From Bacteroidales bacterium (GTDB lineage: Bacteria; Bacteroidota; Bacteroidia; Bacteroidales; Paludibacteraceae), in NCBI GenBank assembly GCA_018066005.1, contig JAGHSG010000022.1, forward strand, positions 1 through 14,530: a DNA stretch of 14,530 bases, read 5' to 3'. A model generated the notes under the pieces. That model was given only the letters and a program-made list of their open reading frames with translations, made no database searches and was not told the DNA's origin. Below, piece by piece: positions 7,720 through 13,962 of the stretch (its first letter is position 1; every line of letters begins with the position of its first letter). The translations under genes and the position numbers were made by a program.

Positions 7720-7722
7720 AAA

Positions 7723-8379
7723 CTAATCTAAAACACGAAACGTATATCCGTCGGCTTGCAGCCGCTCAATCATTTCAGGAAGTGCCTTCAATATATTGGG
7801 GGCACTTTTTTTACTGTCGTGACACAGGATTATACTGCCGTTACGCACGCACCGCTCCACAATTTGAAGCACCCCTTTTGGGGTATAAGAAACGGTGTTG
7901 TAATCATGCGTTATAATATCCCAAAAGATGATACGGAAATGCTTTTTGAGCCACCTTTTCTGCCGATGCGTTATCCGTCCGTAAGGAGGGCGAAAGAGAT
8001 GGTGATTATCCCACACAGCACCTAATACGTTCGTTATAGTCTCTTCGCACAGTCCGCAGTTGAGCGTATATTGTTCAAAGGGTGTGCGCCAGCCCGACAG
8101 GTGATTAAAGGTGTGGCATCCTATGCGATGTCCGCGTCGGCACACTTCGCGCGCCAAGTCGGGATAACGATAGACATTCTCCCCCACCCAGAAAAAAGTG
8201 GCTTGAACGCCGTATGTATCCAAAATGTCCAGTACCTGAGGGGTTACCTCGGGTACCGGACCGTCATCAAATGTCAAATAGACACATTTATTCTTTTTGT
8301 CCCCTCTCCAAGTCACGCCGCCGTACAGGTTCTGCAACCAAGACGGGCATTGAAACCATATCTTAGGGGCAAACATCAT
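7723..8379 (-). CDS. Polysaccharide deacetylase (NodB homology, CE4)
   Basis: A 218-residue metal-dependent deacetylase of the CE4 family, which removes N-acetyl (sometimes O-acetyl) groups from chitooligosaccharides, peptidoglycan or xylan-type polymers. All core motifs are visible: TFDDGP (36-41, with metal D39 and base D38), HTFNH (89-93, metal histidines), RPPYG (130-134), WDIITHDY (153-160) and LCHDS (185-189, catalytic His). I see no signal peptide; the N-terminus MMFAPKIWFQCPSW is only mildly hydrophobic. It may be cytoplasmic or exported by another route, so the substrate is open. It begins 4 nt after the ROK kinase stop, so the two form one transcript. It ends with TAG, 3 nt from the convergent lipoprotein gene. 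Confidence 0.93.
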   Translation of the reverse strand: MMFAPKIWFQCPSWLQNLYGGVTWRGDKKNKCVYLTFDDGPVPEVTPQVLDILDTYGVQATFFWVGENVYRYPDLAREVCRRGHRIGCHTFNHLSGWRTPFEQYTLNCGLCEETITNVLGAVWDNHHLFRPPYGRITHRQKRWLKKHFRIIFWDIITHDYNTVSYTPKGVLQIVERCVRNGSIILCHDSKKSAPNILKALPEMIERLQADGYTFRVLD

Positions 8380-8383
8380 CTGC

Positions 8384-9340
8384 TTATTCCCAAGCGAGAG
8401 CCGAAGCGCCCAATACGGCAGCGTCAGCTTCTTTGAGGTCGGAGAACATCACTTTAACTTTATTCTTCCAAATAGGCATTACATTATCGTTCAGAGCCTT
8501 AACCACAGGGTCCATAATCCAGTGACCGGCCTTAGTCAGACCGCCAAACATAACGATAGCTTCCGGAGCGGAGAATGCCACAAAGTCAGCCAATTTCTGC
8601 CCCAGCAGATTACCGGTGTAGTCAAAAATCTCTTTGGCTACTTCGTCACCTTGCTCTGCTGCTTTGAAGACGTCGTACGAGGTTATTTCTTCGGGATTCA
8701 GGTCGCGCAGCACGGTTTTCTTGGTCGTTTTGGCCAATATCTCGCGTGCCGTGCGGGCTACGCCTGTAGCGCTGGCGTAAGCTTCGATACAACCACGCTG
8801 ACCGCAGCCGCACAAACGGGCGTTCTCGGTGTGGTCGATTTTGGTGTGACCCAACTCACCGGCGAAACCGTCGTGACCGTAAACCATTTTACCATCAATG
8901 ATAATACCGCTACCGACACCGGTACCTAATGTAATCATGATGAAGTTCTTCATTCCGCGGGCGGCACCGTACATCATCTCACCCATAGCGGCTGCGTTGG
9001 CGTCATTGGTCACCGTGCAGGGAACACCGAATTTCTCACTCAACAGTTGAGCAAAAGGCACAATACCTTTCCAAGGCAAGTTGGGGGCAAACTCTATATT
9101 ACCCGTGTAGTAGTTTCCATCAGGAGCGCCGGCACCGAGACCGCGAATAACGTCCATACCACCAACCGGTTCAATGATTTTGATAGCCTCTGTATATAAG
9201 GCTTCCACATAATCGTTAATATCCGTATATTGCTGCGTTTTAATGGAAGTACGAGCAATAACATGACCACGAGCATCTACAATGCCCAAAACACTGTTTG
9301 TTCCGCCTAAATCCAGGCCGAGTACATAAGGCTTATCCAT
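8384..9340 (-). CDS. ROK family sugar kinase (probable glucokinase)
   Basis: A 318-residue cytoplasmic hexose kinase of the ROK family. Visible motifs: the phosphate-binding GLDLGGTN (8-15); the substrate-binding and catalytic NDANAAA (112-118, with D113 as the base); LGTGVGSG (138-145); GELGHTKI (161-168); and the zinc-binding CGCGQRGCIEAYAS (177-190), with C177, C179, C184 and H165 as likely ligands. No DNA-binding helix-turn-helix precedes the kinase domain, so it is an enzyme rather than a ROK repressor. Glucose is the likeliest substrate for a Bacteroidota protein of this form, but N-acetylmannosamine or fructose kinases share the motifs. The start MDKPYVLGLDLGGTN fits. The leader from the promoter at 9408-9439 is about 60 nt. 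The deacetylase follows after 4 nt. Confidence 0.93.
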   Translation of the reverse strand: MDKPYVLGLDLGGTNSVLGIVDARGHVIARTSIKTQQYTDINDYVEALYTEAIKIIEPVGGMDVIRGLGAGAPDGNYYTGNIEFAPNLPWKGIVPFAQLLSEKFGVPCTVTNDANAAAMGEMMYGAARGMKNFIMITLGTGVGSGIIIDGKMVYGHDGFAGELGHTKIDHTENARLCGCGQRGCIEAYASATGVARTAREILAKTTKKTVLRDLNPEEITSYDVFKAAEQGDEVAKEIFDYTGNLLGQKLADFVAFSAPEAIVMFGGLTKAGHWIMDPVVKALNDNVMPIWKNKVKVMFSDLKEADAAVLGASALAWE

Positions 9341-9407
9341 AGTAGTTAATGAATTTAATTGAAGTTAATTGTATCTTGTTTTTTTTGTTTCCCGACAAAC
9401 TTTTGTG

Positions 9408-9439
9408 CAAAGGTACTATAAAATTTTGATATACACAAA
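9408..9439 (-). promoter_or_regulatory. Bacteroidota-type promoter of the ROK kinase/deacetylase operon
   Basis: On the minus strand, TTTG (9439-9436), a 20 nt spacer and TACCTTTG (9415-9408). The downstream bases give TACCTTTGCAC, identical to the thrS and tRNA-Glu promoters. It lies in the gap after the nucleotidyltransferase gene, so the kinase operon has its own start point even if read-through from upstream occurs. Confidence 0.8.
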
Positions 9440-9472
9440 TAAATTATACATTTTTGCTTGCAGAATGGCTTT

Positions 9473-10267
9473 TTACGCTTCATTAGCCAACCGGGCAGCG
9501 AATTGCTCCGCTTCTGCAATCTTATCTATCTTACCCACGTCCATCATTTTGTATTCACTATGCGGGATGTAGGCTTTTAATATCGCTTTATTGCCTACGA
9601 CCTTCTCCCTGCCGCTTACTACCTTCAAGTACAGGTCGATGATGGAGAATTTATCGCCTTTCTCCTGCGCCACTTCGTCCAATAAGCGCCACAAAGCAGG
9701 TTTAAGAACGGCAGTTCCGCTATAAGCCAAACGTCTGCCGTCCTGTCCTTTTATTTCGCCTGTTGCCGTATTGGTCCAACCGCATAATTGGTCTTGTTCG
9801 TCAAAGCACAGATAGCGCTGGGTTTGCCGGTCGCTCACCACCAACAAGCCGTCATTTGTATCCTTCTGTGCAGCGTTTACCACATCTTGGAGATTGAGGT
9901 TGCTCAATATATCCACATTGCACAGCAGCAACGGTTCATTACCGGAGTGCTCGGAAGCACCATGGTGCATCGTGCATTGTGCATTGACAACCTTTCTTAC
10001 TCCGCCTCCGGTGTCTAACAGGTTATCCCGCTCGTTCGAGATGGTTATGTTGGCGCCCCAACCGTTATTATTCCGCACAGCGTCTATAATCATGTCGGCG
10101 AAGTGGTGTACATTCACCACTATATCCGTTATGCCGGCGGATAGCAGTTTTTCCACCTGCCATTGCAGGAGGGGTTTGCCTAACATCGGGACTAATGCCT
10201 TGGGCATGGTGTCCGTGAGCGGTTTGAGTCGCGTACCTAATCCGGCCGCAAAGATCATGGCTTTCAT
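9473..10267 (-). CDS. Sugar-1-phosphate nucleotidyltransferase, MurU-like
   Basis: A 264-residue cytoplasmic nucleotidyltransferase. The Rossmann-type signature AAGLGTRLKPLT (7-18), the PKALVP lysine (K23), the LDTGGGV substrate loop (84-90) and the metal-binding NVDIL (117-121) are all present. It directly follows an APH-type kinase fusion with a 3 nt gap. Adjacent AmgK (anomeric MurNAc/GlcNAc kinase) and MurU (MurNAc-1-phosphate uridylyltransferase) are the known peptidoglycan-recycling pair of Pseudomonas, so a MurU role is the best inference. Other NDP-sugar products cannot be excluded. Residues 93-109 form an unusually long loop between GGG and NVDIL that contains N-A-Q-C-T-M-H (95-101), encoded by a 3 x 7 nt repeat and also found in ThrS. 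Confidence 0.88.
   Translation of the reverse strand: MKAMIFAAGLGTRLKPLTDTMPKALVPMLGKPLLQWQVEKLLSAGITDIVVNVHHFADMIIDAVRNNNGWGANITISNERDNLLDTGGGVRKVVNAQCTMHHGASEHSGNEPLLLCNVDILSNLNLQDVVNAAQKDTNDGLLVVSDRQTQRYLCFDEQDQLCGWTNTATGEIKGQDGRRLAYSGTAVLKPALWRLLDEVAQEKGDKFSIIDLYLKVVSGREKVVGNKAILKAYIPHSEYKMMDVGKIDKIAEAEQFAARLANEA
9965..9985 (-). repeat. AATGCAC heptamer array, three units inside the MurU-like gene
   Basis: On the minus strand the units read AATGCAC, AATGCAC, GATGCAC and encode N-A-Q-C-T-M-H (residues 95-101), as in thrS. A perfect 12-bp palindrome, GCACCATGGTGC (9957-9968), overlaps the last unit. Confidence 0.9.
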
Positions 10268-10270
10268 ACG

Positions 10271-11704
10271 TTATACGGTGCGGGCTAATAATTTGCGTTC
10301 TATATTCTGTTCCCGATGGATAATCTGCACTTCGATGCCGAATAAGTCATTGAGGTGTTGTGCCATCCGTTCGGCACCATATACACTGCGGTGCTGTCCG
10401 CCTGTGCAGCCGAAAGAAACCATCAGATTCTCAAAGCCACGGTCCATATAGCGTTTCACGGTGGCATCTACCATCTGATATGCTGCTTCCAGGAACGGTT
10501 TCATCTCGCCGTCGTCTTCGATAAAACGTATCACGGCATCGTCCATACCGGTCAGACCGTTGTAGCGGTCGTACTTGCCGGGGTTATTCACGCCACGGCA
10601 GTCAAACACGAACCCGCCGCCGTTACCGCTGGCATCTACGGGGATACCTTTTTTATAACTGAAACTGAACACCCGTACGACCAGCGGTTTATGCACGCCC
10701 ACATCCTTGAACTGCTTCATCTCCGTCATACGTTGCAGTACATCCATCAGGTACGGATAGGTCTGTTCAATCGTGCCTTCTTCTTTATGCTTCAGCAGGG
10801 TGCGCAGGTTGGCTAATGCAAAGGGAATAGACTGCAAGAAATGGGGCTTTTTCTCAAAGTATCCCCGGAAGCCGTAAGCGCCTAATACCTGCATAGTGCG
10901 GAAGAGTACAAAGTGTTTCAAAGTGGCGATGAAAGCCTCTTTATCCACTGTCGTGTATTGTTTCAATTCGTCCAAATAGACTTCGATGAGTTCTTGCCGC
11001 AAGTCGTCATGCAAATTGGCTTTTGCCTGCCACAGGAACGATGCCACGTCGTAATACACGGGTCCTTTGCGTCCGCCTTGGAAGTCAATGAAGTATGGTG
11101 TCAGTTCTCCGCTTCCGGCGTTCTTAACCAGCATAACGTTGCGTGATTGAAAGTCGCGGTACATAAAGGCTTTGACGGGGGCTTGCAGCAGCACGTCAGC
11201 CATTTTTTCAAATTCGTTCTCCAGCTTATCTTCCTGGAAATCCACGCCGGTGGCTTTGAGGAAGCAGTATTTGAAGTAGTTCAAGTCCCAGAGAATAGAG
11301 CGGTGATTGAATTCGGGTTGTGGGTAGCAGACGCTATAATCCATGCCCTCATCACCTTTTATTTGGAAACGCGCGAGTGCGCGCATAGTGGCGCGCAGCA
11401 TATTTTTCTCTTCTTCGCAGAACACGCCGGTCTTGCGACCTTCGGCTATATAGTCAAACAGCACTTGGTTGCCGAGGTCCTGTTGGTCATATTCCATCTC
11501 GTCCCGGCTCACCTGATACACTTCGGGGACATGGAGTCCCTGTGCCTTAAAATGCCGTGCCATCGTTATAAAAGCGTGGTTTTCTTCGCGGCTGGTTCCT
11601 ACCACATGGATATAACTCTGCCCGGCTTGACCGCTTATTTGACCGGTTGCATCCGAGGCTCGAAAATACTGGCGGTTGCTTCCGCCTTGCATGATTTGTT
11701 CCAT
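10271..11704 (-). CDS. APH-type sugar kinase (AmgK-like) fused to RapZ C-terminal domain
   Basis: A 477-residue cytoplasmic fusion. Residues 1-310 are an aminoglycoside-phosphotransferase-fold kinase: GGSNRQYFR (7-15) is the N-terminal nucleotide-binding hairpin, YRDFQSRNV (182-190) carries catalytic D184 and N189, and FIDFQGGRKGPVYYD (205-219) holds the metal-binding D207. Residues about 338-477 match the C-terminal domain of RapZ: FSFSYKKGIPVDASG, FVFDCRGVNNP, LTGMDDAV and SFGCTGGQHRSV (430-441). The RapZ N-terminal P-loop ATPase is absent. In E. coli the RapZ C-terminal domain binds RNA and glucosamine-6-phosphate. The kinase half plus the adjacent MurU-like gene suggest anomeric phosphorylation of cell-wall amino sugars, with the RapZ part as a possible sensor. 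An in-frame TAA four codons upstream fixes the start near ATG 11704. The N-terminus is short compared with the longer N-termini I recall in relatives. Confidence 0.88.
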   Translation of the reverse strand: MEQIMQGGSNRQYFRASDATGQISGQAGQSYIHVVGTSREENHAFITMARHFKAQGLHVPEVYQVSRDEMEYDQQDLGNQVLFDYIAEGRKTGVFCEEEKNMLRATMRALARFQIKGDEGMDYSVCYPQPEFNHRSILWDLNYFKYCFLKATGVDFQEDKLENEFEKMADVLLQAPVKAFMYRDFQSRNVMLVKNAGSGELTPYFIDFQGGRKGPVYYDVASFLWQAKANLHDDLRQELIEVYLDELKQYTTVDKEAFIATLKHFVLFRTMQVLGAYGFRGYFEKKPHFLQSIPFALANLRTLLKHKEEGTIEQTYPYLMDVLQRMTEMKQFKDVGVHKPLVVRVFSFSYKKGIPVDASGNGGGFVFDCRGVNNPGKYDRYNGLTGMDDAVIRFIEDDGEMKPFLEAAYQMVDATVKRYMDRGFENLMVSFGCTGGQHRSVYGAERMAQHLNDLFGIEVQIIHREQNIERKLLARTV

Positions 11705-11724
11705 ATTACTCGCTTAAAACTCCA

Positions 11725-11756
11725 CAAAATTACTAAAAAAACGTCATATACACAAA
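11725..11756 (-). promoter_or_regulatory. Bacteroidota-type promoter of the AmgK-like/MurU-like operon
   Basis: On the minus strand, TTTG (11756-11753), a 20 nt spacer and TAATTTTG (11732-11725). Expected transcript start is near 11718, giving a leader of only about 14 nt and supporting the start at 11704. It is divergent from the tRNA-Glu promoter. Confidence 0.7.
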
Positions 11757-11781
11757 TTTTTTGCATTTTTTATTCAAAATA

Positions 11782-11813
11782 CTTGCGTATTTCAAAAAAA
11801 AGCATTACCTTTG
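11782..11813 (+). promoter_or_regulatory. Promoter of tRNA-Glu
   Basis: CTTG (11782-11785, one mismatch to TTTG), a 20 nt spacer and TACCTTTG (11806-11813). The expected start near 11820 lies about 20 nt before the mature tRNA 5' end. Confidence 0.75.
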
Positions 11814-11839
11814 CACCCGCTTTCGAGAGAAAGTATTAG

Positions 11840-11912
11840 GGTGCTATCGTCTAGTGGCCTAGGACAACGGCCTCTCACGCCGTAAACCCCGGTTCGACTC
11901 CGGGTAGCACTA
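11840..11912 (+). tRNA. tRNA-Glu (anticodon CTC)
   Basis: Complete cloverleaf of 73 nt. The acceptor stem GGTGCTA (11840-11846) pairs with TAGCACT (11905-11911), with one G-T pair at the end, and the discriminator is A11912. D-stem GTC/GAC. The anticodon stem ACGGC/GCCGT encloses the loop CTCTCAC, with anticodon CTC at 11874-11876, which reads GAG. The T-arm is CCCGG-TTCGACT-CCGGG (11888-11904). The CTAGTGGCCTAGGAC D-loop region resembles bacterial tRNA-Glu. The 3' CCA is not encoded (CAG follows). A promoter lies upstream and a strong terminator follows. Confidence 0.96.
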
Positions 11913-11915
11913 CAG

Positions 11916-11948
11916 AAAAAGGGGGATTGCTTAATCCTCCTTTTTTTT
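11916..11948 (+). terminator. Rho-independent terminator after tRNA-Glu
   Basis: Stem AAAAAGGGGGATT, loop GCTT, stem AATCCTCC continuing into eight T. One G-T pair sits in an otherwise complete stem, and the flanking A and T runs extend it. It lies 3 nt after the tRNA. Confidence 0.85.
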
Positions 11949-11951
11949 AGT

Positions 11952-12000
11952 TTAGAGATTAAAGTTTAGAGATTAGAGATTAAAGATTAGAGATTAGAGA
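11952..12000 (+). repeat. TTAGAGA heptamer array, seven units, in the fbp leader
   Basis: Seven contiguous heptamers: five are TTAGAGA and two are variants (TTAAAGT, TTAAAGA). The array begins 3 nt after the tRNA terminator T-run and ends 2 nt before the fbp ATG, so it fills the whole leader. It contains no C and little self-complementarity, so it should be unstructured in RNA. It has no clear Bacteroidota promoter or ribosome binding site. Confidence 0.92.
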
Positions 12001-12002
12001 TT

Positions 12003-13565
12003 ATGAATACTGAAGATAAATACTTGCGCTTGCTTAGCGAGAAATTTCCGAACAAGAATGCCATTGTAACTGAGTTGATTAACCTAAAGGCTATTCTGTC
12101 TCTTCCTAAAGGCACGGAACATTTTGTCAGCGACCTGCACGGGGCGTCTAATGCTTTTATTCACATGGTTAAGAATGCCAGTGGGGTTATTCGGCGAAAA
12201 GTGGATGATATATTCGGCGATAACATGTCGGAAGAGGAAAAGCGTGCATTATGTGCCCTTATTTACTATCCTGATGAGCGTATTGAATTGATTAAGAGCG
12301 GAGTTATTCCTTTCTCGGAAGCCTGTATAGAGGATTGGTATAGTACCAATCTGCATCATGTAGTGGATGTGGCACGTGCCGTGACCGTTAAATACACCCG
12401 TTCCAAAGTGCGTAAGATGTTACCTAAACAATTTGCGTACATTATAGAAGAACTGCTGCATGAGAGTAGCATTGAGCATGACCGTTCAGACTATTTCAAT
12501 GCCATCATCAATGGTATTATAGGAACGGGTATGGCGGAGCGACTGATTATAGAGATTTCTTATTTGATTCACAGGTTAACCATTGATACGTTCCATATTG
12601 TCGGAGATATTTACGATCGTGGTCCTAAAGCGGAAAAAATTATGGAAGTGCTCTCTACTATTCGCGACTACGACATACAATTCGGCAACCACGACATTGA
12701 ATGGATGGGTGCAGCAGCCGGAAACCGTGCTTTGATAGCAACCGTGTTACGTATCAGTATCCGTTATGCCAATATAGAGACATTAGAGGAAGGCTATGGT
12801 ATCAATCTACTCCCCTTGGCCAATTTTGCCATGGAGACGTACGGAGACGACTCGTGCGAAGTGTTCCGAACCAAAGACTTTGAGAACAACCCTCGTCTGA
12901 CCCGCTCTGCGGGACTGATGGCTAAGATGCACAAGGCTATCTCTATTATTCAGTTTAAGACCGAAGGGCAGATTATTGCACGTCATCCTGAATGGGAGAT
13001 GCAAGACCGCTTATTATTGGACAAGATAGATATTGCATCCGGCACTATTCGTATTGACGGAAAGACCTATGCCATGCAAGATACCAACCTGCCGACCATC
13101 AATCCCCAAGACCCGTACGCTTTAAATGTTGAAGAAGAAGAGTTGATGATTCAGTTGGAACGTAGTTTTCGCAAGTCGGAGAAATTGCAGCGGCATCTTA
13201 ATCAGTTATACGAACACGGTTCGCTTTTCTTGGTCAGGAACGGTTTCCTACTCTATCACGCAGCTATTCCGATGAATGAAGACGGAAGTTTTACGCAGTT
13301 GGATGTATGCGGTAAGACTGTGAGCGGGAAAGCCTTGATGGAGCATATTGACCGTGTCATTCGTACGGCTTATTTTGGTAAGGGCAAACAGAAAAAAGAT
13401 GCGTTGGACTTTATGTTGTACTTATGGGAAGGTCCCCACTCGCCCCTATATAATAAGGATAAGATGACCACGTTGGAACGGTATTTCGTGGCAGATGAAG
13501 AGACCTGGAAAGGAAAAAAAAGGAGCATACTACGAATTGGCCAATACCAAAGATATTTGCGTTAA
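12003..13565 (+). pseudogene. fbp: Fructose-1,6-bisphosphatase class III, 5' part up to frameshift
   Basis: 520 codons of class III FBPase, which hydrolyses fructose-1,6-bisphosphate in gluconeogenesis. The metallophosphoesterase motifs are intact: FVSDLHG (41-47, with D44 and H46), GDIYDRGPKAE (201-211, with D202) and FGNHDIEW (228-235, with N229 and H230). Homology stops at WKGKK, after which the frame gives 14 unrelated residues (RSILRIGQYQRYLR) before TAA. The matching C-terminal sequence resumes in the +1 frame at a run of eight A (13514-13521). One A fewer restores a single frame of about 652 residues, close to the roughly 660 I recall for Bacteroides Fbp. The truncated product lacks the NGHIPV segment, so it is probably inactive on its own. 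It may be a sequence error, a real mutation or recoding. The start is right after the TTAGAGA array. Confidence 0.9.
13514..13521 (+). other. fbp: Eight-A tract at the fbp frame break
   Basis: GG, eight A, GG. Frame 0 reads GGA AAA AAA AGG; removing one A (or adding two) joins it to the downstream frame (GGA GCA TAC). A P-site Lys codon AAA could slip forward by one base with perfect re-pairing, with AGG waiting in the A site. This is a plausible +1 slip or RNA polymerase slippage context, but also a typical sequencing-error site. Confidence 0.8.
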
Positions 13566-13962
13566 GATTCTGCAAGAATTTGGGTTGAACCCGGATAACG
13601 GTCGCATTATTAACGGCCATATACCGGTCAAGACATTACAAGGAGAGAGTCCAATGCGTGCAGACGGGTTGCGTTTTGTTATTGATGGCGGTTTCTCGAA
13701 GCCCTATCAGGAAAAAACGGGCATTGCCGGTTACACACTTATCTATAACAGTCATGGTATTCAATTGGTCGAACACGAATCGTTTGAGAGTCGCGAGCAA
13801 GCCATTATGAGCGGAAGTGATATACACAATCGCACGTTATTGCAGGATTTCTCGGCTCACCGCATGTTAGTAGGCGACACCGACCAAGGTGCCGTACTGA
13901 AAGAGCAAGTAAGAGATTTGGAAAAATTACTGAATGCCTACGAGCAAGGAACCGTCTTGTAA
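13522..13962 (+). pseudogene. fbp: Fructose-1,6-bisphosphatase class III, 3' part after frameshift
   Basis: Continuation of fbp in the +1 frame, starting GAYYELANTKDICVKIL and ending in a coiled-coil-like tail (LKEQVRDLEKLLNAYEQGTVL). It carries INGHIPV, with the histidine expected to complete the metal site, and the VIDGGFSKPYQ and GIAGYTLIYNSHG segments typical of the end of class III FBPase. An ATG in this frame at 13495 lies upstream of the break, so separate translation would give a fragment of about 155 residues without the metal-binding N-terminal half. No further stop or shift interrupts it. The last 36 nt overlap the convergent SGNH gene. Confidence 0.88.

Noticed and set aside
7717..7730. 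Bidirectional terminator between the lipoprotein and deacetylase genes
   Set aside because: Only 3 nt separate the stops and no inverted repeat is visible around them.
11147..11839. 230-codon plus-strand frame crossing two promoters
   Set aside because: Antisense to the kinase gene and then runs through the divergent promoter region; no family resemblance.
11952..12000. CRISPR-like or origin iteron array
   Set aside because: Units are contiguous 7-mers without spacers, and no replication or Cas gene is near; a simple tandem array fits better.
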